From an uncultured Victivallis sp. (GTDB lineage Bacteria > Verrucomicrobiota > Lentisphaeria > Victivallales > Victivallaceae): a stretch of 32,570 nucleotides of DNA. Position 1 is the first letter of the stretch; each line of letters starts with the position of its first letter. A program made the translations under genes and the position numbers. The stretch lies in assembly GCA_944389935.1 (NCBI GenBank), contig CALXOE010000048.1:1-32570 (forward strand), read 5' to 3'. The notes beneath the pieces are model-generated. The model ran no database searches and had not been told where the DNA came from. It worked only from the letters and a program-made list of their open reading frames with translations. This document shows positions 23,719 to 32,198 of this stretch, piece after piece.

Positions 23719-25991
23719 GCAAGCTCCTCCGCAAGTTTTTTGAGTCGGGTCAAATCAAGTTTGCCGCTGCCGAGCAGCGGAAGATGGTCGATCTTCACGA
23801 AATCCTCCGCTTTCGGAATCCACAGATTCGGCAGCTTCTCTGCGCGCAGACCCTCGATCAGCGCCGCCGGATCAAAATCATCCGCCGTGTAAAACACCAC
23901 GAGCCGTTCTCCCCGTTTCGGATCGGGGCGGCCGGTGACCGCGACTTCACGCTCCTCACGGCCGCGCAGCGCGGCGATCGCCTGTTCCACAAGTTCATGA
24001 GGGACCATTTCCCCGCCGATTTTGCTGAAACGCGAAGCGCGCCCGGTGATGTAGACGTAACCCTCGCGATCGATCCGGGCGATGTCGCCGGTGTTGTAGT
24101 AGCCGTTCTGAATGACGCGGGCGGTCTGCTCCGGATCGTTCAGATACCCTTTCATAACCGTGCCGCTCTTGACCTGCATGAGCCCCGGCGAATCGGGCCC
24201 GAGTTCGACGCCGCTCTCGGGGTCGACTACCCGCACGTGGATGCCCGGCAGCGGAATGCCGATGCTCCCCGGATGGTGCGCCCGCTTCCCGAGCAGGTAA
24301 ATCGAGTTGCACAAATTGATCGTCACGATCGGCGAAAGCTCCGTGCAGCCGTACCCCTCGATGATCTCGAGCCCGGTCATATCGCGGAATTTCGCCGCGA
24401 GTTCGGGGCGCAGTTTTTCCGCGCCGGTGATGACCAGGCGCAGGGTCTTGAGCTGGGCCGGCGTCGCCTTGCGCAGATACCCCTGCAGAAACGTCGGCGT
24501 GGCGGTCAGCAGCGTGATGCCGAACGTTTCGATCGCTTTCACCACCCCGGCCGCATCGAGCGGATTCGGCAGATAGATCACCGGCGTTCCCGAGAGCGCC
24601 GGGAACGCGAACTCAACCGTAAACCCGTAGGCGTGGAACAGCGGCAGATTTCCGACGATCCGGTCGCGTCTGCTCCAGAGAATCATGCGCCAGAAAGCCC
24701 ACAAATCGCAGTTGATGTTGCGATGGGTCAGTTGAACCGCCTTCGGTTTCCCGGTCGAACCGCTCGAGAAGAGCAGCACCGCCTCGAGCCCGACATTGAA
24801 CGCGCTGCGGGGAGCCAGACGACGCATGAGCATCCGGAACGGCATCAGGGCGCAGAGCAGCGCGGTCTGCCGTTTTTCGGCAGGCGTAACCTGAGCGGCC
24901 ACATCTTCGAGGATGACCATCTCCGGCGTTTCGCTCCAGTTGAGTTTGCGCAGAAATTTGCGGCTTGTGAGAATAGATTCGACGCCGGCCCTCCGGAGGG
25001 AGTCGAGTGCGACCTCGGCCCCGGCACTGAAGTTGACCACCGCGGGGGTCCGATCCGCGAACAGAACGCCGAACATCGCCGCGGTCATCGCCGTGCAGTT
25101 CGGCAGCAGGACGCCGATGTAACGCGACTCACTCTTGAGTTCGCGAACGCGACGTGAGAGGATCGCGGCCCGTACGAGCATTTCAAAATTGGAGCATTTC
25201 GTTCCGTTCGCATCGAGATAGGTCACTTCAAACGGGTGTCGTTTCGCCCGCTTTGCAAACGCGACATGCAGCGGCAGTTCCCCCGGCTGCGGGGCCGCCT
25301 CCGCCTCCGCCCCGAGTTCGGAGATGAGCTGCCGGAGTTCAAACGCCGAAAGCGCCGGGGAGGCCGGGCGGCCCACTTTTAAACTGAAGTTCAGCGGGAG
25401 CGTGAGCGGAGGACGGTATTTGAGCCTGCCGTTGTGAAGCGTGAAAAGCCGCCCCCAGAGCATGCCGATCCGCACCGGAATGACCGACACCTCGACGCCC
25501 GCGGGCAGCAGCGGCCCGACGCCGGAGCGGAAACGCATCAGTCCGCCGTTCCCGGAGATGCTCCCCTCGGGGAACAGACAGAGTACGCCTCCGCGCCGCA
25601 GCTCGCCGCGCACCCGCAGGAAGAAGCGGTGCATCGCTTTCGGGTGCGAAATCGACGGAACCCGGATCACCCCGAGATACCAGAAAAGAAAGCGGGTCGG
25701 AACGAAGTCGAGAATCTCCTGCCGCACCATGAACCGGACCGGACGGCGGGAGATCGACTGAATCAGCAGCATGTCGATCAGGGAAACATGATTCGACACC
25801 AGCAGGACCGGCCCGGAGTCGGGAATGTTCTCCACCCCCTCAATCCGCAGACGCAGAAACGTGTGCCGCAGAAACCAGACGATCAGCTTCAACGTGAACG
25901 ACGGGCGCAGAAACAAAATCAGCACTCCGGGCAGAACCAGAATCGCCACCACGATGGAACAGATCGTAAGGATATCCATAAGTTTTTTCAC
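23715..25991 (-). CDS. Aas-like lysophospholipid acyltransferase / acyl-ACP synthetase fusion
   Basis: A 758-residue two-domain membrane-associated enzyme. Residues 5-190 are a PlsC-type acyltransferase with an N-terminal membrane helix, VSNHVSLIDMLLI (NHx4D) and LFPEGSISG. Residues about 230-750 are an AMP-forming acyl ligase: LLFSSGSTGKPKAV (P-loop-like), IEGYGCTELSPIV, YYNTGDIARIDREGYVYITGR and the C-terminal lysine in LGSGKLD. This is the layout of E. coli Aas (719 residues), which reacylates lysophosphatidylethanolamine through ACP, though here the last TM pattern differs. The first codon is GTG overlapping the upstream stop as GTGA; ATG at 25979 is an alternative. It is coupled by ATGA to the PfkB kinase. 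Confidence 0.88.
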   Translation of the reverse strand: MKKLMDILTICSIVVAILVLPGVLILFLRPSFTLKLIVWFLRHTFLRLRIEGVENIPDSGPVLLVSNHVSLIDMLLIQSISRRPVRFMVRQEILDFVPTRFLFWYLGVIRVPSISHPKAMHRFFLRVRGELRRGGVLCLFPEGSISGNGGLMRFRSGVGPLLPAGVEVSVIPVRIGMLWGRLFTLHNGRLKYRPPLTLPLNFSLKVGRPASPALSAFELRQLISELGAEAEAAPQPGELPLHVAFAKRAKRHPFEVTYLDANGTKCSNFEMLVRAAILSRRVRELKSESRYIGVLLPNCTAMTAAMFGVLFADRTPAVVNFSAGAEVALDSLRRAGVESILTSRKFLRKLNWSETPEMVILEDVAAQVTPAEKRQTALLCALMPFRMLMRRLAPRSAFNVGLEAVLLFSSGSTGKPKAVQLTHRNINCDLWAFWRMILWSRRDRIVGNLPLFHAYGFTVEFAFPALSGTPVIYLPNPLDAAGVVKAIETFGITLLTATPTFLQGYLRKATPAQLKTLRLVITGAEKLRPELAAKFRDMTGLEIIEGYGCTELSPIVTINLCNSIYLLGKRAHHPGSIGIPLPGIHVRVVDPESGVELGPDSPGLMQVKSGTVMKGYLNDPEQTARVIQNGYYNTGDIARIDREGYVYITGRASRFSKIGGEMVPHELVEQAIAALRGREEREVAVTGRPDPKRGERLVVFYTADDFDPAALIEGLRAEKLPNLWIPKAEDFVKIDHLPLLGSGKLDLTRLKKLAEELA

Positions 25992-26605
25992 TCCAGTGAT
26001 TTCAGTTTTTCCCGGAACTCCTCGAGCGTCGCGCAGCGCAAATAGGGATTGCGCTCTTTCTCCTCGCCGAGCGTTCGGAACGGGACTTCGCCGTAGTCAT
26101 GTCCGGAGTAGATCACAAGCGAATCCGGCAGCGGCAGAATCTTCTTCCGGATCGTGTCGAACATCTCCTTTGAGCGGCAGAATCCGACACAGCCGATGAA
26201 AAGCGTATCCCCCGTGAAAAGCGCCGAATCGTCGGAGAGCCGGAATGAGATCGAATCGCGCGAGTGGCCGGGCGTGGCGATCGCCTCGATCCACCCCTCA
26301 CCGAACGGAAGTTTCCGGCCGTTGTACAGTTTGATTTCCCCCGCGAGCGGATGGGTCGGATGACTCGCGACCGGGGCGAGGAAAAAACTCCGCACCTCGC
26401 CGAGACACTCCGAGTGATCCTGATGACCGTGGGTCAGCAGGATGTATCGCGGCGTGATTGTTCCGGCCGCCTCGACGGCGCGGCGGATGACATTGCAATC
26501 CCCGGTCGGATCGACCAGTGCCGCGTCGCCGTTCTCCGCGACGATGAGATAGGAGAAGTTGTGGTCGTAACCACCGACCGGAAGCTGTTCCACCCGAAAC
26601 GCCAT
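25988..26605 (-). CDS. Metallo-beta-lactamase-fold hydrolase, glyoxalase II-like
   Basis: A 205-residue cytosolic hydrolase. The metal-binding motif LLTHGHQDHSE (about residues 60-68), HPTHP (near 90), TPGHSRDSI, LFTGDTLF and the final YSGHDYG supply the expected two-metal ligands of the glyoxalase II/YcbL group. These enzymes split thioesters such as S-lactoylglutathione, but many members are uncharacterised, so the substrate is open. The ATG at 26605 is chosen because GGGGAG lies about 10 bases upstream and it follows the ROK gene stop by two bases. It overlaps the Aas-like gene by GTGA and is part of the operon from 28602. Confidence 0.9.
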   Translation of the reverse strand: MAFRVEQLPVGGYDHNFSYLIVAENGDAALVDPTGDCNVIRRAVEAAGTITPRYILLTHGHQDHSECLGEVRSFFLAPVASHPTHPLAGEIKLYNGRKLPFGEGWIEAIATPGHSRDSISFRLSDDSALFTGDTLFIGCVGFCRSKEMFDTIRKKILPLPDSLVIYSGHDYGEVPFRTLGEEKERNPYLRCATLEEFREKLKSLE

Positions 26606-26607
26606 CG

Positions 26608-27591
26608 TCAGAACTCCCCGAGCGCCAGCGCCAGCGCCGCGTAGTCGCCGATCGCCTCGCCGAGAGCGGCCGGGACGACCCGGCACTGCGCGGCGGCGGC
26701 GGGAAGCGCCTCTTCGGCAATGCTGCGCTCCATGGCCGGGCGCAGCAGCCTTTCCGAACGTGCGAAAATGCTGCCGATCACGATCCGCTCCGGGTTCAGG
26801 AGGTCGATCAGGAGAGCCAATCCACGCCCGAGATAGCGTCCGCACTCCTCGTAAACAGCGAGTGCGAGCGGGTCGCCCGCCTCGGCCGCATCGCCGACAA
26901 TTTTCGCATTGAGTCCGGCCAGAGCGTCAATCGAAGCGCACCATGCGACTTTTTTTCCGAGCTGAAGCTGTTCGCGCGCCCGAATCGCCGCGAGCTGCGC
27001 AATGCCTCCGCCGGAGCAGAACCCCTCGAACGAGCCGCTCTTTCCGAACCCGACCGGACCGACCGGAGCGAGACGGATGTGCCCGCACTCACCGGCCGAG
27101 TCACCGATTCCGCTGTAAAGCCTGCCGTCGAGGATCAATCCCGCGCCGAGCCCCGTCCCGAATGTCAGGAAAATCATGTTCCGCACGCCGCGCCCGGCCC
27201 CGAACCGCCACTCCGCGACTGCACAGGCATTCGCATCGTTCTGAAGCCGGACGGGAATCCCGAGCTCATGCTCGAGAATCTCCACCGCCGGAACAGCATC
27301 CCAGCCCGGCAGGTTCGGGGGAGAAAGAATGACGCCCCGACGGCTGTCGAGCGGTCCTCCGCAGGAGACGCCGCATCCCTGCACCGATCCGGGAGCGACG
27401 CCGTGACGGGAGCAGAGCTCTCTCCCGGACCGGGCGAGCATTTCGAGACACGCCCGCGCCCCCCCCGCCTCCGCCGTCGCAAACCGGGTTTTGTCGAGGA
27501 TCTCAATTTCGCCGGCGGAATCGGCCGCTCCGAGAATGCAGGCGCATTTGGTTCCGCCGATGTCGACGCCGAGCAGGAATTTCCGTTCCAT
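26608..27591 (-). CDS. ROK-family sugar kinase lacking the zinc cysteines
   Basis: A 327-residue ROK protein, probably a sugar kinase (glucose or N-acetyl sugar). The ATP motif LLGVDIGGTKCACILG is at residues 5-20, VRLQNDANACAVAEWRFG carries the catalytic aspartate near 118, LTFGTGLGAGLILDG is conserved, and AGECGHIRLAP carries the sugar-contact histidine. The CxCGxxGCxE zinc motif of most ROK kinases is replaced by PVGPVGFGKSGSFEGF, so zinc is probably not bound. No DNA-binding domain is present. It lies 18 bases after a second ROK gene on the same strand and 2 bases before the hydrolase gene. Confidence 0.88.
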   Translation of the reverse strand: MERKFLLGVDIGGTKCACILGAADSAGEIEILDKTRFATAEAGGARACLEMLARSGRELCSRHGVAPGSVQGCGVSCGGPLDSRRGVILSPPNLPGWDAVPAVEILEHELGIPVRLQNDANACAVAEWRFGAGRGVRNMIFLTFGTGLGAGLILDGRLYSGIGDSAGECGHIRLAPVGPVGFGKSGSFEGFCSGGGIAQLAAIRAREQLQLGKKVAWCASIDALAGLNAKIVGDAAEAGDPLALAVYEECGRYLGRGLALLIDLLNPERIVIGSIFARSERLLRPAMERSIAEEALPAAAAQCRVVPAALGEAIGDYAALALALGEF

Positions 27592-27609
27592 AGAGACCCC
27601 TCTTCCGGC

Positions 27610-28602
27610 TCAGGCGCGCTTTTCTTCCTGCTCTTTGAGATAGTTCAGCGCCGCGGCGACGCCCGCGTAGTAGCCGATGTCGCGCCGGAGTTCCGAGGGG
27701 ACGAGTTCGCACGCCTCCATCGGCTCCTTCCAGCAGAATTGCGGCAGATACTTCTTGATCGGATCGGTGTAGAGGTCGCCGACCGCCCACGCGAGCGTGC
27801 CGAGCACGAGCCGTTCCGGATTGAAGATGTTGATGAACATGCCGAACGCCTGGGCGTTGCGCAGACTCATCTCATCCCAGAGCGCCATGGCATAGGGGTC
27901 TTTCGCCCGAACGGCCTTTTCGAGCGGGATCATGTCGATCGCGTTCACATTGCCGCCGACGAGCTGCATGATCATGCTGTCCGGGCGGTCGCGCAGCTCC
28001 TCCTGCATGCGCTGCGCGAGAGCACGGCCGCCGGCATACGCCTCATAGCATCCCTTGAGCCCGCAGTTGCACTGGCGTCCGCCGAGTTCGACGCAGATAT
28101 GCCCGAGTTCTCCCGCGCTCAGCGCGCGGCCGCCGCGGACGAGATGATTCGCAGCGATGATGCCGCCGCCGATGCCGGTGCTCATCGTGAGGTAGATGAA
28201 ATCCCGGCAGCCGCGTCCCGCGCCGAAAAACCATTCGGCCAGTGCGCCGCAGTTCGCATCGTTCTCGAAACAGCCCGGCAGTTTCAGATTGTCGCGCAGA
28301 TACTGCAGGATCGGAACATTGCGCCAGTGGCGGTTGTTGGTCGGGGCGGTCATGATGCCGTTGACCGGGTCGGCAGGGAACGGCGCGGAGATGCCGAATG
28401 CGGCGATCTGCTCCATCTTCAAACCTGCACCCGAAACGAGTTTCTTCGCCTCATCGACCATCTGCGGCAGAATGTCGTCGGGATAGGTGTCGACGTTTTC
28501 GATGCGCGCCTTGCCGAGAATCCGTCCTTCGCTCGAGCCGAGTCCGACTCCGATTTTGGTTCCGCCGACATCGAAACCGAGTACGAGTTTTTCCTGTGCC
28601 AT
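27610..28602 (-). CDS. ROK-family glucokinase-like protein with zinc motif
   Basis: A 330-residue ROK kinase, probably acting on glucose or a related hexose. KLVLGFDVGGTKIGVGLG forms the phosphate loop, CFENDANCGALAEWFFGAG holds the catalytic aspartate, MSTGIGGGIIA is conserved, and GELGHICVELGGRQCNCGLKGCYEAYAGG carries both the sugar histidine and an intact CxCGxxGCxE zinc site. The ATG at 28602 is chosen because GGAG lies 7 bases upstream; an in-frame ATG at 28644 is less likely. It is the first gene of the six-gene operon ending in recN, driven by the promoter at 28665-28693. Two adjacent ROK genes of different type suggest two related sugars or a duplicated function. Confidence 0.92.
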   Translation of the reverse strand: MAQEKLVLGFDVGGTKIGVGLGSSEGRILGKARIENVDTYPDDILPQMVDEAKKLVSGAGLKMEQIAAFGISAPFPADPVNGIMTAPTNNRHWRNVPILQYLRDNLKLPGCFENDANCGALAEWFFGAGRGCRDFIYLTMSTGIGGGIIAANHLVRGGRALSAGELGHICVELGGRQCNCGLKGCYEAYAGGRALAQRMQEELRDRPDSMIMQLVGGNVNAIDMIPLEKAVRAKDPYAMALWDEMSLRNAQAFGMFINIFNPERLVLGTLAWAVGDLYTDPIKKYLPQFCWKEPMEACELVPSELRRDIGYYAGVAAALNYLKEQEEKRA

Positions 28603-28664
28603 GTTTTTTCTCCGTTTTTTTTGGATTTTATCGCAAGCATACATTTGCAGAATATAACCCCTGT

Positions 28665-28693
28665 ATTATATTTTATAAAGGGTGCAGTTTCAA
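28665..28693 (-). promoter_or_regulatory. Strong sigma70-type promoter of the ROK-to-recN operon
   Basis: On the minus strand, TTGAAA (28688-28693) and a consensus TATAAT (28665-28670) are separated by 17 bases. The transcript would start near 28658 and reach the first ROK start after about 55 bases. The divergent exbB gene starts at 28716, so its own promoter must lie in the same 110-base region. TTGCAG (28645-28650) with TATTTT 18 bases on is a weak candidate. Confidence 0.75.
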
Positions 28694-28715
28694 CTTTCTC
28701 GGAGTTTTTTTCAAT

Positions 28716-29510
28716 ATGACGTCTTTTTCCCTCTTCCTCGCGGAGACTCCCGGAGTCTATTACGCATTTGAAAACAGCGATACGCTCGGCAAAAGCATCG
28801 TCGTCCTGCTGCTGGTGATTTCCACATTCACCTGGTCGGTCATGATCGAAAAAGGGATCTCGCTCTACCGGGCGCAGAAACTCTCCCGGCAGTTCGTCGC
28901 ACGCTTCAAATCGTCCAGGAACCGGAGCGTCACAAGCCAGCAGCTTCTGCGCGAGGGTGCGGGGAACGGCAGCCCGGCCGCCCAGATCTACAATCAGGGA
29001 GTGGAGAAACTTCTGGAATTCTACGAAAGCGATCCGGCGACGTTCAGCCGGACCACGGGAGTTTCGACCCGCCCGGTCCGGCTGTCGGAAGCGCAGTACA
29101 ACGCGATCGAAGCGGTTCTCATCAGCGAAGTCTCCAGGCAGGAGATCGAGCTGGAGACCCGCATCGGATTTCTTGCGACGATGGTCAGCGTGAGCCCGTT
29201 CCTCGGGCTGTTCGGGACGGTCTGGGGCGTCATGCTCGCGTTCTGCGGCATCGCGGCGGCGGGGAAATCGGACTTCTCGGCACTGGCGCCGGGCGTGGCG
29301 GGCGCGCTGCTCACCACGGTCGCGGGATTGATCGTGGCGATCCCCTCGCTCATCGGCTACAATCTGCTGACCTCGACGGTGCGCAACATCGCCACGCAGC
29401 TCGACAACTTCTCGGACGAATTCATGGCCCGGGTCAAACTCGAACAGCTCAGCATTGCGAAAGAACAGGCGAGAGAACAGGCCGCGTCGAACGGCGGGGA
29501 GACCGAATAA
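28716..29510 (+). CDS. ExbB/TolQ/MotA-family proton channel protein
   Basis: A 264-residue inner-membrane component of a proton-driven energy-transducing complex. It has three membrane segments: residues about 25-45 (SIVVLLLVISTFTWSVMIE), about 145-170 (LATMVSVSPFLGLFGTVWGVMLAF, the family's signature) and about 190-212 (APGVAGALLTTVAGLIVAIPSLIGY). A long cytoplasmic loop lies between the first two. The start ATG has GGAG 11 bases upstream, and an earlier in-frame start would run back through the divergent ROK gene. The ExbD-like gene begins directly at the next base after its stop, so the two are made together. Confidence 0.93.
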   Translation: MTSFSLFLAETPGVYYAFENSDTLGKSIVVLLLVISTFTWSVMIEKGISLYRAQKLSRQFVARFKSSRNRSVTSQQLLREGAGNGSPAAQIYNQGVEKLLEFYESDPATFSRTTGVSTRPVRLSEAQYNAIEAVLISEVSRQEIELETRIGFLATMVSVSPFLGLFGTVWGVMLAFCGIAAAGKSDFSALAPGVAGALLTTVAGLIVAIPSLIGYNLLTSTVRNIATQLDNFSDEFMARVKLEQLSIAKEQAREQAASNGGETE

Positions 29511-29921
29511 ATGAGAGCTCGCCGCAAAAGACGGCAGATGGCCGCCATCGATCAGATCAACGTCACGCCGCTGCTGGATTTGACGTTTCTGCTGCTCATC
29601 GTCTTCATGATCACGATGCCGCTCATGGAGTACGGCACGAACATCTCCCCGCCGGAGATGAACAGCGACAAACTCCCGGAGGACAACTTCAAGAGCGTGA
29701 CGCTCACGAAGAACGGCACGATCGAATTCGACAAGGAGGTCGTGACGCGCGAGGAGCTGACCGCATACCTCACCCGGCTCAAGGAGACCGCGCCGAAAAC
29801 CCAGCTTCTGCTGCGGGCGGACGGCTCCCGCACCTACAACGACGTGATTGAACTCATGGCGCTGATCCGCCATGCCGGTTTCGACGATGTTTCACTGGTC
29901 ACACAGGCGGAGGGGAAATAG
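29511..29921 (+). CDS. ExbD/TolR-family biopolymer transport protein
   Basis: A 136-residue inner-membrane partner of ExbB. DQINVTPLLDLTFLLLIVFM (residues about 14-33) is the single membrane helix with the essential aspartate that carries protons. The periplasmic remainder (VTLTKNGTIEFDKEVVT, LLLRADGSRTYNDVIELMALIRHAG) is the TolR-type fold. It starts right after the exbB stop and is followed at once by the TonB-like gene, so the three form one cassette. Confidence 0.94.
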   Translation: MRARRKRRQMAAIDQINVTPLLDLTFLLLIVFMITMPLMEYGTNISPPEMNSDKLPEDNFKSVTLTKNGTIEFDKEVVTREELTAYLTRLKETAPKTQLLLRADGSRTYNDVIELMALIRHAGFDDVSLVTQAEGK

Positions 29922-30842
29922 ATGAAAGAGCTGACTGTCGCGCCCCCGTTGCGGTCGGGAGAAGCTGAACCGCTGACCTCCCGGAAACTGCGCTGCACGA
30001 TCGGTGTGCAGGTGGTTCTCATTCACTGTCTGGTCATCTTCGGACCGCTCGGCATGGTGCTCTATCAGAACTGGCGTTCGCCGCAGGAGAGCGCGTTCAA
30101 GGTGAAGCTCATCGGGCCGCTCTCGACTGGAGAAGAGGTCGGTCCGCCGTCGCGTCTGCGTCCGGCGGTGAATTCCGCCCCGGAACCGCCCGCGCCGTCG
30201 ATCCCGGCGCCCCCGGTGCAGAAACCGGCTCCGCCGCCGCCCGTCGTCAAACCGCAGGTGCGGAAACCGACGCCGAAACCACCCGTCGTCAAGCGCCAGC
30301 AGAAGTCGACGCCGAAACCGCCCGTCGTCAAGCGCCAGCAGAAGTCGACGCCGAAACAGCAGACCACCCGCAAGGTCAGCAAACCGGCCCGGCAGACCAG
30401 TAAACCGCGCCAGCTCAGCGCGGCCGAGCAGGTCGCTCTTGCGCGGGCAGCGGCGGAGAAGCGCAGCGGCGGCAGCAACCGGAATCTCGCGGTTCCGATC
30501 GGCGACGCGGACCGGGCGCAAACCTACGGGAAACAGAACAACGCCACGCCGGGAGGCGGCGCGCAGGGAGAGGATCGCCGCTACTGGGAGCGGCTCGGAA
30601 ATTACATCAAGTCCCGCTGGTCGGAACCGCCGGGGTCGCTGCTCGGAGATGCGCGGCCGCAGGTCACGATTCAGCTCTCGATCGCGGCCGACGGCCGGGT
30701 TACGAGCGCCAGAATCATCTCGCGCAGCGGCAACTCGCCGATGGATGAATCGGTGCAGCGGATGCTCGCAAATCTCGACCGGGTTCCGGCTCCGAGCAAC
30801 GGCAGCACGTCGATTCAGATAATCCTGCGCACGGAAAATTGA
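29922..30842 (+). CDS. TonB/TolA-like periplasmic energy transducer
   Basis: A 306-residue protein with the TonB layout: a short cytoplasmic N-terminus, one membrane helix (about 25-46, GVQVVLIHCLVIFGPLGMVL), a long proline/lysine-rich periplasmic spacer (about 60-165) and a C-terminal TonB/TolA domain (about 220-306, SRWSEPPG, VTIQLSIAADGRVTSARIIS, DESVQRMLANLDRVPAP). It passes proton-motive energy from ExbBD to the outer membrane. The spacer includes a 39-base tandem duplication. No TonB-dependent receptor lies in the window, so TonB versus TolA function is undecided. The gap from 30843 to 30996 has GGAAAA...TTTTCC but no clear promoter. Confidence 0.9.
   Translation: MKELTVAPPLRSGEAEPLTSRKLRCTIGVQVVLIHCLVIFGPLGMVLYQNWRSPQESAFKVKLIGPLSTGEEVGPPSRLRPAVNSAPEPPAPSIPAPPVQKPAPPPPVVKPQVRKPTPKPPVVKRQQKSTPKPPVVKRQQKSTPKQQTTRKVSKPARQTSKPRQLSAAEQVALARAAAEKRSGGSNRNLAVPIGDADRAQTYGKQNNATPGGGAQGEDRRYWERLGNYIKSRWSEPPGSLLGDARPQVTIQLSIAADGRVTSARIISRSGNSPMDESVQRMLANLDRVPAPSNGSTSIQIILRTEN
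30270..30347 (+). repeat. Two 39-base tandem units in the TonB-like spacer
   Basis: Units at 30270-30308 and 30309-30347 encode TPKPPVVKRQQKS twice and differ by one base (A to G at the third position of a proline codon). A third partial unit begins at 30348. The near identity suggests a recent duplication; such periplasmic spacers tolerate length changes. Confidence 0.9.
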
Positions 30843-30996
30843 GGAAAAATCAGGGGAGAAACCGGAAATATGCCGTTTTTTTCCGATATTTTTGCAGATT
30901 CGGCGGGGAAAAGGATTGATTTTCCGAAAAGCGGCGTTAAATTCTTCAATGTGAGATTATGTTTCGATTTGGACAGCCAGAATGAAAGGGTGAAAG

Positions 30997-32070
30997 ATGG
31001 TCGATCCGGATAAAATCAATCAGGGCAATGCTCCCGACCAGGACAGTGACGATACCAAGACCAGGAAAACCGTGCGGCTGCGCCCCTCGGTGACACCGGC
31101 CGGGATCAACTTGACGCCGATGCCGAAAGCGCCGCTCACCGATCCTTTGAGCGGTCGCGATACCGACACCGGCAACCTCGAAGTCATGGAAGATACCCAG
31201 ACCCGCCGGACCGTCAAGCTCAAACCGATCGCCACGCAGACGGGCCCGGCGATTCAGCCGAAGATCCCGGTCGTTCAGAAACCGGCCGGAGACGGTGCCA
31301 ATACTCAGACCCGAAAAACGATCGTGCTGAAACCGACCGCGGTCTCACCGGCCAGCGTGAAAATCGACGGTCCCGCCGGCGCGGCGCCGTCGGACTCCGA
31401 CGACACCAAGACCCGCAAGACGGTGCGGTTGCGCCCGTCGGCGGTTACGCCTGCGCAGCTGAAAGTCGCTCCTGGTTCCGAACCCGGTGAAGCAGCCGAT
31501 ATCGACAGCAGCGATACGATCAAGATCGCGCGTCCGACCCGGCCGGGCGGGATGATTCCGCCGAAAGTTCCGATCAAGAATGCCGCGCCGGCTGATGCGT
31601 CCAAGGCGACCATCGTCCTCCCTGGACACGGGCCGGCCATGCCCAAGCCGCAGGAAGAGCAGGCGGCGCCGTCTCACTCGCTGCCGGTAGCCAAACCGCT
31701 TCCGGCCGGGACGCTCCGGCCGCAGGTTTCTCCGCAGTCCGCGACTCCGCAGGCCGTTCCGACGATTCCGACCCCGAAAAAGGAGGAAGAGGATCTGCAG
31801 CTCAAACCGGCCGGCAGCGCGAATTCCAAACTTCCCGGCGGCGACCTCAAGACCGCCGAGGGGAAAAAAGAGGAAGCGAAGAAAGAGGAGCCTTTCGTGC
31901 CGAAGCCGAAAGCCGCGGCAGGTCCCGGGGCGCCCTCCAGACTTTACCTCGTGCTGGCGGCGGTCAGCCTCGTGCTGATTGCAGTGACGGCGACCCTGAC
32001 TACGGTTCAGTATCTGAACATCTGGGAAAAGCAGAACATCACGCTGCCGCTCGTACCGCAGGCGAAGTGA
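30997..32070 (+). CDS. Single-pass membrane protein with repeated TRKTVxLxP motifs
   Basis: A 357-residue protein of unknown function. The first 190 residues carry repeated short motifs: DTKTRKTVRLRP (about 19), DTQTRRTVKLKP (about 66), NTQTRKTIVLKP (about 100), DTKTRKTVRLRP (about 136) and degenerate SDTIKIARP and KATIVLPG (about 169 and 203), set in proline-rich, probably disordered sequence. A lysine/glutamate stretch (about 285-303) precedes a membrane helix (about 318-342, LYLVLAAVSLVLIAVTATL) and a short tail. With no signal peptide, the repeats are expected in the cytoplasm. The threonine-rich motifs look like linear docking or phosphorylation sites, which is inference. An AAAGGG lies 6 bases before the ATG. 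Confidence 0.8.
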   Translation: MVDPDKINQGNAPDQDSDDTKTRKTVRLRPSVTPAGINLTPMPKAPLTDPLSGRDTDTGNLEVMEDTQTRRTVKLKPIATQTGPAIQPKIPVVQKPAGDGANTQTRKTIVLKPTAVSPASVKIDGPAGAAPSDSDDTKTRKTVRLRPSAVTPAQLKVAPGSEPGEAADIDSSDTIKIARPTRPGGMIPPKVPIKNAAPADASKATIVLPGHGPAMPKPQEEQAAPSHSLPVAKPLPAGTLRPQVSPQSATPQAVPTIPTPKKEEEDLQLKPAGSANSKLPGGDLKTAEGKKEEAKKEEPFVPKPKAAAGPGAPSRLYLVLAAVSLVLIAVTATLTTVQYLNIWEKQNITLPLVPQAK

Positions 32071-32087
32071 CGCGATATGAGACTCGA

Positions 32088-32124
32088 TTCCCTCCGGCGC
32101 GTCCGTGCCGGAGGGGATTTTTTT
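32088..32124 (+). terminator. Rho-independent terminator
   Basis: CCCTCCGGC (32090-32098) and GCCGGAGGG (32107-32115) form a perfect 9-base stem with an 8-base loop, followed within two bases by seven Ts. It lies 20 bases after the stop of the repeat-motif protein and separates it from the recD2 gene. Confidence 0.9.
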
Positions 32125-32198
32125 GTTCCGGCGCCGAACGATCCGGGGCCGGAACGGTGAAACACTCTTTCCACTGGGATTCCAACCGGACACACGCA

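Noticed and set aside
30200..30400. Proline/lysine-rich repeats as a separate gene or CRISPR-like repeat
   Set aside because: They are in frame inside the TonB-like protein and have the composition expected of its periplasmic spacer.
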